DNA of 41,478 bases, from positions 1-41,478 of IMG/VR virus record IMGVR_UViG_3300017753_003779, one strand, 5' to 3'. The DNA is from a virus. The translations under genes were made by a program, and so were the position numbers. The notes under the pieces are model-generated. The model did no database searches. It saw only the letters and a program-made list of their open reading frames with translations, and was not told the DNA's origin. Position 1 is the first letter of the stretch, and each line of letters opens with the position of its first letter. Positions 12,272 through 20,151 of this stretch are shown piece after piece.

Positions 12272-12282
12272 AGATAGTTATA
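12272..12282 (+). promoter_or_regulatory. AGATAGTTATA element (copy 3)
   Basis: AGATAGTTATA at 12272-12282, 18 bases before the ATG at 12301, the same distance as before the genes at 9442 and 9832. Upstream, AATTTTCTCCGAAAAATTTC (12230-12249) resembles the inverted repeat of copy 1. Confidence 0.6.
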
Positions 12283-12300
12283 ATGGATACTGGAGTTAAT

Positions 12301-12582
12301 ATGAAATTAAATAGAAGACAATTAAGAAGTTTACTTTTGCGTGAAGTAAGAATTTTATCTGAGAAGAAGGGCGAATCTGCAGCGGCGCAAAAAGAAGCTG
12401 AAGAGCAGTTTGGTGAAGACGGTAAAAAAGCAGTCGGTGTAGGTAAATTAATGAATGATGTTAATATGGCACGACGACTAGCAGAGCAAAAATGTAAGAT
12501 GAAAGGTGGAAAATCTGGTAAAAAGATTGAGCAGATGAAGCACGATGGTGCGACTTACATTGTTTGTATTATGAACAAATAG
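12301..12582 (+). CDS. Small leader-bearing protein, candidate packaged internal protein
   Basis: 93 residues from the ATG after CTGGAGTTAAT; an in-frame ATG 18 bases upstream lies between the promoter element and the ribosome site. Leader MKLNRRQLRSLLLREVRIL with LRE (13-15) and LSE (19-21). The remainder is Lys/Glu-rich, then Gly-Lys-rich (KCKMKGGKSGKKIEQMK), ending with a short beta-like segment (GATYIVCIMNK). No known domain. Confidence 0.75.
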   Translation: MKLNRRQLRSLLLREVRILSEKKGESAAAQKEAEEQFGEDGKKAVGVGKLMNDVNMARRLAEQKCKMKGGKSGKKIEQMKHDGATYIVCIMNK

Positions 12583-12588
12583 AATGTA

Positions 12589-12666
12589 ATGGTATCTGAA
12601 CCTGCGTTTATCATAGGTGTTTTGATTGGGTTAATTTGGTTGTACACAGAATATCGTAGTGTATAA
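12589..12666 (+). CDS. Possible tiny membrane protein
   Basis: 25 residues starting MVSEPAFIIGVLIGLIWLY and ending in a polar tail, a single membrane span. No clear ribosome site, so translation would depend on reinitiation after the stop 6 bases upstream. Confidence 0.35.
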   Translation: MVSEPAFIIGVLIGLIWLYTEYRSV

Positions 12667-12682
12667 TTAATTAAGATTTATT

Positions 12683-12711
12683 TTGTAAAGCGTCTATGTG
12701 TTTGGTATAAT
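12683..12711 (+). promoter_or_regulatory. Early-type promoter, plus strand
   Basis: TTGTAAA at 12683-12689, 16 bp, TATAAT at 12706-12711 with extended -10 TTGG. Reads into the gene at 12762. Confidence 0.7.
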
Positions 12712-12761
12712 GTTAGTAATGGATTTAAATCCAGAAGCACGCAGAGTATAGGAGAAAATAC

Positions 12762-12974
12762 ATGCAATTTACTAAGTCAAAAAACACAAAACGTTTCAAT
12801 TTTAACATCAGTCGTGACTCTAAGTCTCACAAAGCAGGATCAAACACAGTAACAATTACTACTAGTCCATCAGATGATTCTTATTTTACTTCACGTTCAC
12901 AGATTACTATGACTGTTAAAGAAGCAAAAGCGTTCCAGAACTTTTTAAATTCTTATATTGATGGCAACAGCTAA
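12762..12974 (+). CDS. Small basic protein, unknown function
   Basis: 70 residues, basic at the start (FTKSKNTKRFNFNISRDSK) and Ser/Thr-rich in the middle, with beta-like strands (NTVTITTSP, SQITMTV) and a C-terminal helix. ATG after ATAGGAGAAAATAC. Monocistronic between its promoter and the terminator at 13008. No family recognised. Confidence 0.75.
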   Translation: MQFTKSKNTKRFNFNISRDSKSHKAGSNTVTITTSPSDDSYFTSRSQITMTVKEAKAFQNFLNSYIDGNS

Positions 12975-13007
12975 AAATTAATTAAATTTTAAGTCAAGTA
13001 ATATAAA

Positions 13008-13040
13008 CCTCCCATACATAAAAATATGGGGGGTTGTTTT
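13008..13040 (+). terminator. Probable terminator and leader hairpin
   Basis: CCTCCCATA (13008-13016) pairs with TATGGGGGG (13025-13033) around an A-rich loop, then TTGTTTT. Its 3' arm GGGGGG can also serve as ribosome site for the ATG at 13041, so the hairpin may hide that site. Confidence 0.65.
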
Positions 13041-13493
13041 ATGTGGATTGCTTTGCAGATTATTTCAGGTTGGATATATGGACATGCTGCAGAGTATCTT
13101 ATACATAAACACGTTCTACATAATAATAAAAAATTTAAGAAAGTTTTTAAAAGACACTTTGGGACGCATCATAAAATAGCAAGAAAAAATAAAATGTATG
13201 ATGAAAACTATCTTACGCTATCTAAAGAAAGTAGTGCTTTTGAGGTTCTAGGGTTATCTCTATTGCTTCTTTCTCATTCGCCCTTATTGTTTATCATACC
13301 TTATTTTTGGTTAACTCTGTTATACGCTGCTTTGGCTTATTATTATGTTCACCGTAAGTCACACATAGATGTTGAGTGGGGTAAGAAATGGTTGCCTTGG
13401 CATTACGCACATCATATGGAAAAAGATCAACATCAGAACTGGGGTGTTCGTTTGCCGATCTTTGATAAGTTAGTTAAATTGTGGCGGATTTAG
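13041..13493 (+). CDS. Fatty-acid-hydroxylase-like integral membrane protein
   Basis: 150 residues from the ATG at 13041; an in-frame ATG at 13026 lies in the terminator hairpin. Histidine clusters typical of the fatty acid hydroxylase/sterol desaturase superfamily appear in order: HKHVLH, KRHFGTHH, HRKSH and HYAHH, then HQNWGVRLPIFDKLV, a characteristic end. A hydrophobic pair of helices (LLLLSHSPLLFIIPYFW, LTLLYAALAYYYV) lies between. Such proteins bind two irons and hydroxylate lipids. In a phage it might alter host lipid or LPS acyl chains. Substrate unknown. Confidence 0.8.
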   Translation: MWIALQIISGWIYGHAAEYLIHKHVLHNNKKFKKVFKRHFGTHHKIARKNKMYDENYLTLSKESSAFEVLGLSLLLLSHSPLLFIIPYFWLTLLYAALAYYYVHRKSHIDVEWGKKWLPWHYAHHMEKDQHQNWGVRLPIFDKLVKLWRI

Positions 13494-13945
13494 TGTACTG
13501 CTTTCATTATATCATGATGTGAATGTCCTAATCCTAGTGCGTGACCAATTTCATGAAGTACAATGTCTTCCATTGCTTTGTTGTTTTGTGGTATCTGAAC
13601 TTGTGCTGCTTTAATGTAAAGTATTGTGTTTTCATTTTTTTCACCGTAGTAATACCATTTAACTTTTGTTTTTGCGTGTTCTTTGGCGTGATCAATGTTT
13701 CTGTCGCCCATTATTTGTATCACATTTCTTTTTGTAATGTCACAATTTTCCACGTAATTAATACTTGTAATATCAACTTCAACACCTTGATGTTCCCAGT
13801 AAGCAATGCTTTTTGCAACTTCATTGACTGTCATGCTAGAATCTGGGCATATTTCAATTAATGGTGAGGTTTCCCAAACCCAGTTATAATGTAATTCATC
13901 AGCGTTGGCGTTACTAATTAGAAATGTTAGTATGATTGATAACAT
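13490..13945 (-). CDS. Exported matrixin-like (M10) zinc metalloprotease
   Basis: 151 residues with a signal peptide (MLSIILTFLISNANA, cleavage after ANA). The zinc motif is complete: H131-E132-x2-H135-x2-G-x2-H141-S, with the Met-turn M147 in HDIM, as in M10 metzincins. It is short for the family: catalytic core only, with no propeptide or hemopexin part. Expressed from a minus-strand promoter at 13973-14001, and overlaps the hydroxylase-like gene tail to tail by 4 bases. It would act in the periplasm or outside the cell, perhaps on envelope proteins. Confidence 0.85.
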   Translation of the reverse strand: MLSIILTFLISNANADELHYNWVWETSPLIEICPDSSMTVNEVAKSIAYWEHQGVEVDITSINYVENCDITKRNVIQIMGDRNIDHAKEHAKTKVKWYYYGEKNENTILYIKAAQVQIPQNNKAMEDIVLHEIGHALGLGHSHHDIMKAVH

Positions 13946-13972
13946 TATTATTTCTCCTTGTATTATATTTAT

Positions 13973-14001
13973 ATTATAATAAAATTACACGCGTGTTGCA
14001 C
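13973..14001 (-). promoter_or_regulatory. Early-type promoter, minus strand, for the metalloprotease
   Basis: On the minus strand GTGCAAC (14001-13995), 16 bp, TATAAT (13978-13973). It lies 28 bases before the ATG at 13945. Confidence 0.85.
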
Positions 14002-14002
14002 T

Positions 14003-14332
14003 ATGAATGATGCTTTTAAAAAATTTAAAAATTATAGAAAAATAAAAACAAATATTAACGGCCGAGGTCGTTATACCTTGTGGGTTGCTGATACTTCTGC
14101 TAAAAAGTCAAATGGTTTATCTAATATTTCTTTATTACCTAGAAAGCATGGGATGATATTTATATACAACGATGATGTGCAGCATAGTTTTACTATGAAA
14201 AATACATTTATTCCCTTAACCATTATTTTTTTAGATAAAGACTTTAACATAATAGAAGCTTTTAAGTGTAAACCTCACCAAAAAAGAAGTATTGTTCCGT
14301 CTAAAAAATATAGATATGTGATTGAGATATAG
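14003..14332 (+). CDS. DUF192 family protein
   Basis: 109 residues from the ATG at 14003; the open frame upstream runs through the divergent promoter. The family pattern is plain: GLSNISLLPRKHGMIFIY, then HSFTMKNTFIPLTIIFLD, and IVPSKKYRYVIEI at the end. DUF192 is a small beta-barrel protein of unknown function, often exported; here there is no signal peptide. No strong ribosome site is visible, so the exact start is uncertain. Confidence 0.8.
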   Translation: MNDAFKKFKNYRKIKTNINGRGRYTLWVADTSAKKSNGLSNISLLPRKHGMIFIYNDDVQHSFTMKNTFIPLTIIFLDKDFNIIEAFKCKPHQKRSIVPSKKYRYVIEI

Positions 14333-14388
14333 AAAATTTTACTTAATATATATTAACAATGGTTTATTAAAAAATAGGAGGCTATTAA

Positions 14389-15159
14389 ATGCAAGTAAGT
14401 AATGCGCAAAGACGACAAATTAGAAAGTTAATTAGGGAAGAATTCAAAAGACAGGAATTGCTTCATGAACATATTGCTTCTGTTGAAAATAAAATGATTT
14501 TGTTCGAATCTAAAGCAATCAAAAAAGGCTTGACACAGTTTCAAATTAATGAAGGATTAGCGCAACTATTAATTCAAGAAGGATTAATGGACGCAGGTTT
14601 TGATTTAATTAAAAGATATTTGTCTAGTGCAGTTTTAAATTTTCTAGGTGTTAACGAAACTTCTGATCCTATTCTTCATAAGTTTTTTCAAAACGTTTTA
14701 GAAGCTGTTGATTACACAGAACTAGCTAAGTATTTTGGAAGTAACAAATGTGATGAGATTATGGGAATGTTAACCGAAGCAATCACAGAAACCGTTGTTG
14801 AACTTGGTGGTGCAAAAGTAATTTCTTATCTTGCAGGCAAGTTTTTAGATGCAGGTAATGCTGATAAAGTTCAAGGTGCTTTAGAAAGTTCACTTTCAGC
14901 AGTCCCTGCTGAAGCAATAAACGAAGTTGTTGTGGGTTTAGTAAAAGGTTACTTGCAAGAACCGATGAGAGAATTTGTTTGTGAAGGCAAACTTATGGAT
15001 GCAATAAAAGGACTTTTCTCTGGTGGCGGTGAATCTGGTGAGTCTGGTGGTGGAATATTTGGAAGTCTTCTTGGGCTAGGAAAAGATGCCGCTGCTGGTG
15101 GCTTAGGTAAAATGGCAATGTCTGGACTGTCTAGTATGATGGGCGCCAAATCAGAATAA
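14389..15159 (+). CDS. Leader-bearing virion-type protein
   Basis: 256 residues, ATG after ATAGGAGGCTATTAA. Leader MQVSNAQRRQIRKLIREEF with IRE (15-17) as a candidate processing site. The middle is helical with hydrophobic stretches (GGAKVISYLAGKFLDAG, EVVVGLVKGYL). The C-terminal 50 residues are Gly/Ser-rich and amphipathic (GGGIFGSLLGLGKDAAAGG), a composition seen in membrane-active peptides. It heads a run of three large leader-bearing genes and may be a capsid-packaged, ejected protein. Confidence 0.75.
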   Translation: MQVSNAQRRQIRKLIREEFKRQELLHEHIASVENKMILFESKAIKKGLTQFQINEGLAQLLIQEGLMDAGFDLIKRYLSSAVLNFLGVNETSDPILHKFFQNVLEAVDYTELAKYFGSNKCDEIMGMLTEAITETVVELGGAKVISYLAGKFLDAGNADKVQGALESSLSAVPAEAINEVVVGLVKGYLQEPMREFVCEGKLMDAIKGLFSGGGESGESGGGIFGSLLGLGKDAAAGGLGKMAMSGLSSMMGAKSE

Positions 15160-15171
15160 AGTGGGTTGTAC

Positions 15172-17589
15172 ATGTTTTTAAATGAAAACGAAGTTAGAGA
15201 AGTTATAAGAAGACGCTTAATTGTATATGAAGCGACGCGTCATACAAAAGTTCAAGAACTAGTTCTAATGGAGCAGAGTGGTATTGGCGGAACGCTTGCA
15301 ACACTAGCTAGGTCTATCGCAGGTGTTCAGTCGCCCTCTGCAATTAATGAAATATTACCATATGTTGTGGATATTGCTACACTCATAATTGGTGGGTATG
15401 GTGCATATACAATACTCACGCTACCACTTGGTCATTTTGCTGTTTACGTCGGTGCTATTGCTTTATTATCAGGTGGTGTGTATGCTGCTAGAAATTACTT
15501 ACAAGATAAACTTGCAGAGGCCAATATTTTTTCCGAACCTGAAAAACTATTCTTGAAAGATGCAGTAAACAACCCAGTTGTTAATTTTGCAAATGAGTTA
15601 GCAAGAGGTATATCAAGTGGTGAAATAAATATGCCAGAATTACCAGCGACTTTCACAGCTGATTATGGTATACCACCTGGTGAAACTGATCTTAATAAGT
15701 ATCAAACGGAAATAGCAGCAGCAATTGATGATTTAAAGGCACAAGGTTCAGCTGAGAATTTTTTAGGAATACCAAAAGCTGACTTCTCTGGTACATTTCC
15801 CGCTGCCTTTAAAAATCCAAAAGTGGATCCACAGGCAATTGCTGATGAATTTGTTAGAACTTTACACAACAGTGGCACAAGGGATGGTGCAGGATCTGGT
15901 AATGTTAATGACAATGCACCAGAAAAGGCCTTAACTTCAATTTTTACCAATCCAAATTTGACTGTTTATGACTTGCATCAAATAGACATTCGTGTGGGGA
16001 TGATTATTGATGCTGGAACGTATGAATTTAAATGGGACGGTGCTGTGATGTCTGATCATTTTGTTGTTACAATTGATGATTTTAGGGCAGAAAGTTACAA
16101 CAAAACCGACCAAAGCAACATATATTATCTCTGTGAAAAATATGATGTTTCATTTTCTAACTTTAATACAGAGGGTATAAACGATTTAGTTAAGAATAAG
16201 TTTGCAATTGAGGATGCTTTTCTTAAAAAACTATTACCTTTTAAACAAAATATTCATGACAAACTAGGCCCATACTTGATGGGGCGAGATATTTCAATTT
16301 TATCTGGTTATGGTACTTTTGGGAGCGATTTTACTGCAATTGGTAATGAATTTTTTGACGAATTAGAACCTCCATTATTTGACGTGATTATTGCAAAGAT
16401 TAAAGCATTTGCTAGTAAAACGTGGGAAGCAATCAAATACGGTTTAACAACTTCTTATAACTGGGCTGCAGAAAAAATAGATAAAGCTTTTTCTTGGTGG
16501 TCTGGAGTGTTTGTTGGTGGAATCGCAGCCCTTACAGGAGGATTATCAGGATTATTCAGTTACATAGGAAAAAAACTTAGTGAATTTTTCGACTGGTTGA
16601 CCGGTAGTGATGGTGGTGACATTGACGGTAGTGACATTGATGATGGGACAACTGAGGGTGAAGATGACATTCCAGCAACAAGGGGCGGGGATGTTACACC
16701 TGGTAAAAGGTATAATGATGTTGAATCTATGCAAAAAGTTATGAATAGATATTTGCAAAAATACAATTTAACAGCAAGCCCAACTGAAGAAGACGGTAGA
16801 TGGGGTGCAGACACAGACAGACTATGGGATGTTGTTGTAAATCACTCCTTTGATAATCATCCTGTTTTTAGTCAAGATCCGGATCAAGACCGATACAATG
16901 ACGGGCATCACATGTGGGGTGAAATGGCATCAGCACTTCAAGATGATAACGGACCTAATTATGTTGGTTATGTTGCTAGACCTTCTGGTGCGCTAGCAAT
17001 GATTTTAGATATGTATAATGGTAACGTTGAGTTTGGTAATGGTAAGCAGCTACCTGGTTCAGTTGGTCCTGGCACATTACTGGCTGATAGTGAAAAAGCG
17101 CCGAGTGGTGAAGGTGAAACAGAAACGAGTGCACAAAAAGAAGTAGATCCTACTTTAGGAAGTGGTACACCTAAATCAACAAATACAGGAATTGGTGAAA
17201 GAGGTGTCCAGATTAGAGTTGAGACTGGAAAAACTGGGGTTAATACTTTAGAAGACATGGGTTTTGATCCTGGTACAACAAGAGCAGTATCACTTAAAAT
17301 AATTGAAGGTATTAAAAAGCCAAACTTCTCAGGTACAGACAATGAAGGCATTATTCTTAAAGTTTCTTTTAACAGGAACGGAAAAGTAAACGGCCAGATT
17401 CTTTTAGGTAAAGTACAAAAACTATCAGAGCTCCTTGCTTTCAAATTTGGTACTTTAAAAAGTATTAAAGATTTACTAGCAGCGCAAGGTGATACTATTG
17501 ACAAAGATGAAGTTAACTATAAAGGAAGACTAGGCGGCGGAAAGTTTTTCATGACAGTTACTGTTCCAGGGGGCGTTAAAAACGTTTAA
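15172..17589 (+). CDS. Large leader-bearing virion or ejection protein
   Basis: 805 residues from the ATG at 15172 (a TTG two codons upstream is the alternative). Leader MFLNENEVREVIRRRLIVYE, then LVLMEQSGIGG with L32-M-E34 before QSG. Two hydrophobic segments follow at about 60-105 (ATLIIGGYGAYTILTLPLG, then AVYVGAIALLSGGVYA). Around 415-470 are amphipathic helices and a Gly-rich hydrophobic stretch (GGIAALTGGLSGLFSYIG). Residues about 500-580 include a segment (QKVMNRYLQKYNL, DGRWGADTDRLW) resembling a peptidoglycan-binding repeat. This fits an internal protein that inserts into or crosses the envelope during DNA entry; no named family. Confidence 0.75.
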   Translation: MFLNENEVREVIRRRLIVYEATRHTKVQELVLMEQSGIGGTLATLARSIAGVQSPSAINEILPYVVDIATLIIGGYGAYTILTLPLGHFAVYVGAIALLSGGVYAARNYLQDKLAEANIFSEPEKLFLKDAVNNPVVNFANELARGISSGEINMPELPATFTADYGIPPGETDLNKYQTEIAAAIDDLKAQGSAENFLGIPKADFSGTFPAAFKNPKVDPQAIADEFVRTLHNSGTRDGAGSGNVNDNAPEKALTSIFTNPNLTVYDLHQIDIRVGMIIDAGTYEFKWDGAVMSDHFVVTIDDFRAESYNKTDQSNIYYLCEKYDVSFSNFNTEGINDLVKNKFAIEDAFLKKLLPFKQNIHDKLGPYLMGRDISILSGYGTFGSDFTAIGNEFFDELEPPLFDVIIAKIKAFASKTWEAIKYGLTTSYNWAAEKIDKAFSWWSGVFVGGIAALTGGLSGLFSYIGKKLSEFFDWLTGSDGGDIDGSDIDDGTTEGEDDIPATRGGDVTPGKRYNDVESMQKVMNRYLQKYNLTASPTEEDGRWGADTDRLWDVVVNHSFDNHPVFSQDPDQDRYNDGHHMWGEMASALQDDNGPNYVGYVARPSGALAMILDMYNGNVEFGNGKQLPGSVGPGTLLADSEKAPSGEGETETSAQKEVDPTLGSGTPKSTNTGIGERGVQIRVETGKTGVNTLEDMGFDPGTTRAVSLKIIEGIKKPNFSGTDNEGIILKVSFNRNGKVNGQILLGKVQKLSELLAFKFGTLKSIKDLLAAQGDTIDKDEVNYKGRLGGGKFFMTVTVPGGVKNV

Positions 17590-17599
17590 GGGGATTGAT

Positions 17600-19741
17600 A
17601 TGATGATTCACAACGAGAAAGAATTAAGAGAATTAATTAGAACCGCGTTGATTAAAGAACAATCAGAGCGTGCAGGTGGAAGTGCAGAGTTTGGATCTTT
17701 TGGTGGGGTAGGTATTGGTTCTAGTGGTTTCGGTGACAGCGATGATGAAAAAGACGACAAAAAAACCAGTGATAAAAACATTGATATTAGTAATGACGAT
17801 CTTGCAAATATTGACGGTACTGCATTAAACGACAAACTTAAAGCTTCAGGTGCTAAGCGATCTGCTAATATTAAGTCTGTGAGAAAGATGGCTGCTGCAA
17901 CAGGTTTAAGAATTGACTTTGTATATGGTATACAAACTAGAGAATCTGGCGGTAAGGCAAAAGCGATGGCTTTAAACCCACACTTACTTAGTGTGCCTAA
18001 ATCTAGATACGCAACTAACGTGGGTATAACCGAAGAAGAAAGAAAGCGAATTATTAATGCATGGAAAAAAGAGGGCGTTGAGACTAGAAAGCCGTCTGTG
18101 TCGGGGAAAAAGTATTCTGGTTCTTACTTCAATGCTCACACTAAGAATAAACCTGTATTTGAAAAAATGTATAAAATTAGCCCAACAGGAACAATAACAG
18201 GGGCAGCAATAGGTTTATACCAAGTATTAGGGTACTTCATGTTAGGTGAGTACAATAATGATGGTGTGAGATTATATAATGATTTTCAGTCTAACCCTAT
18301 TGATTATTCTCAACGTGCGTTTATTAAGTGGGTTAATCATAAATCTAATTCTAGGTTTAAAAAATTAGTTAACAGTGGCGAGAATAACTGGTCAGATGCT
18401 GTTGCAATGTATTACGGTCAAGGAAGTACTGATTATATAAACCACGTAAAAGAGTACGCAAAATATTTTAGAGAAAGTGTTGATAGCATTAATAAAAAAT
18501 CAGAACTTTCAAGCAACACAAAGAGTGGAAAGGACTCTTGGAAAGGAAGGTTGGGCGAAAGAATAAAGGGCGGAATTAACTTTCATAAAATATTAGATAA
18601 CAAAAACAATTATCGCGCAGGAATCAAGAAAAAACATACAAACCCAACAGTTGACTTCTGGAAAGAATTAAGTGAAGAATATGAAATTAAAAATGTAATT
18701 TCATTGAATGCTGATCAAGGTGGTAGAGCTGCTGCAAATAATGCTGTAAAAGCAGGATTAAATGTTTTTAAAAATTTTATCGGTGAAGACAATATGGGTA
18801 ATCGATCTAAATTTAACAAAGCTAAAGAAATGCTAAAAAAAGGTAACACTTTAATTCATTGCACACACGGAGCTGATAGAACCGGAGCTTATGTCGGTAG
18901 ATATTACATGGAAGAACTTGGTTGGGATTTTGCGAGAGCTAAAGCAGACACAAAAAAATACGGTGGTCACAAATCTGCAGATGGTTACAAGAGTGCTAGA
19001 GACTTTCTTGAATTTGGACCTGGTGGCGGAGGATTAACTGAACAATCTGGTCGTGATTTTAGTTTTGGTTCTTTCGGTGGTGTAGGAATTGGTAACGACA
19101 CTACAAGTATATCAAATAAAAAATCAACTAAATTTAGTAGCGAAAAAGTAAATAGAAGTGTTTTAAACGTTCCAAGTGGAGCTGTTGCTTTAATTGGTGA
19201 CAGTCAAGTTGGCCGTGGCTTAGGTAAGTGGATTAAAAATAGATTCAGTATTGGTAATGAAAGGGTGTGCATGCTCAGCGGTGGTCATGCAGGAACTGTT
19301 GTAAATCAATCTAATTTTAGTAATTCCATTAAAGATGCAGAGTTAGTATTGCTAACTCTAGGTGGTCATCCATCTAACAAAGCATCAAATTGCAAATCGA
19401 TATTAGATAAAATTTATGAATTAGCGCCTAATGCCTCAATTGTTTGGATTGGTGGGCCACCTGCGTTCGAACCAAGCTCAAATAATTCAATGGTTTCTAA
19501 AGAAGAAAGTAGTGAAAAATACTGGTTGAAGAAAAGAGAAAGTCGTTGTAAAAGAAACGAAGAGGTTATTAAACCTGTCGTTAAAGCACACACTAAACAA
19601 CCTACTTATTTTATAAATCCTTGTAGTGATTTGTCTGTTGAGAATTATAAACCTAGATCAGGTGATGGAATACACGTACCAACTGGTTACGGTAAATTTT
19701 TAAGTAAATATTTGGGCGGTTCTACGCCAACGATCTCTTGA
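17600..19741 (+). CDS. Leader plus N-acetylmuramidase, tyrosine phosphatase and SGNH hydrolase
   Basis: 713 residues. Leader MMIHNEKELRELIRTALIKE, then QSE. Residues about 85-290 resemble the N-acetylmuramidase (DUF3380) type: candidate catalytic E115 in TRESGGK, and GAAIGLYQVLGYFMLGEYNN. Residues about 310-470 hold a tyrosine or dual-specificity phosphatase with H420-C421-x5-R427 (HCTHGADRTG). From about 520 there is an SGNH/GDSL hydrolase: G533-D-S535 and D689-x2-H692. The leader's processing region recurs between phosphatase and hydrolase (LTEQSG at 479-484, then FGSFGGVGIG), so the protease could cut it in two. Such a product would act on murein, a phosphoprotein and an acyl ester during entry. 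Confidence 0.8.
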   Translation: MMIHNEKELRELIRTALIKEQSERAGGSAEFGSFGGVGIGSSGFGDSDDEKDDKKTSDKNIDISNDDLANIDGTALNDKLKASGAKRSANIKSVRKMAAATGLRIDFVYGIQTRESGGKAKAMALNPHLLSVPKSRYATNVGITEEERKRIINAWKKEGVETRKPSVSGKKYSGSYFNAHTKNKPVFEKMYKISPTGTITGAAIGLYQVLGYFMLGEYNNDGVRLYNDFQSNPIDYSQRAFIKWVNHKSNSRFKKLVNSGENNWSDAVAMYYGQGSTDYINHVKEYAKYFRESVDSINKKSELSSNTKSGKDSWKGRLGERIKGGINFHKILDNKNNYRAGIKKKHTNPTVDFWKELSEEYEIKNVISLNADQGGRAAANNAVKAGLNVFKNFIGEDNMGNRSKFNKAKEMLKKGNTLIHCTHGADRTGAYVGRYYMEELGWDFARAKADTKKYGGHKSADGYKSARDFLEFGPGGGGLTEQSGRDFSFGSFGGVGIGNDTTSISNKKSTKFSSEKVNRSVLNVPSGAVALIGDSQVGRGLGKWIKNRFSIGNERVCMLSGGHAGTVVNQSNFSNSIKDAELVLLTLGGHPSNKASNCKSILDKIYELAPNASIVWIGGPPAFEPSSNNSMVSKEESSEKYWLKKRESRCKRNEEVIKPVVKAHTKQPTYFINPCSDLSVENYKPRSGDGIHVPTGYGKFLSKYLGGSTPTIS

Positions 19742-20138
19742 GCGATTCGTATATCATTTTTCTTTCAGGAGAACTTTTAGCAAACAATTTAATTAGTTCA
19801 CCTGCTTTTGCATTTGCTTGATCTTCATGAAATCCACCTGCATCCCTAATATTACCTGTTAAAATACCTAACTGGTCCTGCATCATATGTGTCATTTCAT
19901 GTGCAACTGATCTCAACACGTCAGCTAGTGCTCTATTTTTACAATAAACTTTACAACAATTATTTCCAACTTCATAAAGCGCTGTAGTTGATATTCCGTG
20001 AGGTTCCCGAGAATTAACAAGGTGTACTTCAAATTCTCCTTCTATTGGTAAACTATCAGCGCAAAAGAGAATAAACTCTCCGGTTAATTTCATTTGTTCT
20101 GGGCTATATTTTAAGCCCTCATCCAAATATAGTTTCAT
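19722..20138 (-). CDS. HExxH zinc-peptidase-like protein
   Basis: 138 residues. H80-E81-x2-H84 (VAHEMTHMMQDQLG) lies on a helix, with a later acidic segment (FHEDQANAKAGELI) that may supply a third ligand. Similar short proteins with HELxHxxQ motifs are common in large marine phages. No signal peptide; cytoplasmic or virion location. It overlaps the 3' end of the muramidase polyprotein gene by 20 bases in opposite orientation. Protease activity is inferred from the motif only. Confidence 0.75.
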   Translation of the reverse strand: MKLYLDEGLKYSPEQMKLTGEFILFCADSLPIEGEFEVHLVNSREPHGISTTALYEVGNNCCKVYCKNRALADVLRSVAHEMTHMMQDQLGILTGNIRDAGGFHEDQANAKAGELIKLFAKSSPERKMIYESLKRSLA

Positions 20139-20151
20139 TCCACACCTTTTA

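Noticed and set aside
9442-12582. Leaders of the small proteins as signal peptides
   Set aside because: They are basic and amphipathic without a hydrophobic core or an AxA site, so export by Sec is unlikely.
16968-17504. Minus-strand open frame of 178 codons
   Set aside because: Shadow of the 805-residue virion-type gene, with Ser/Pro-rich nonsense composition.
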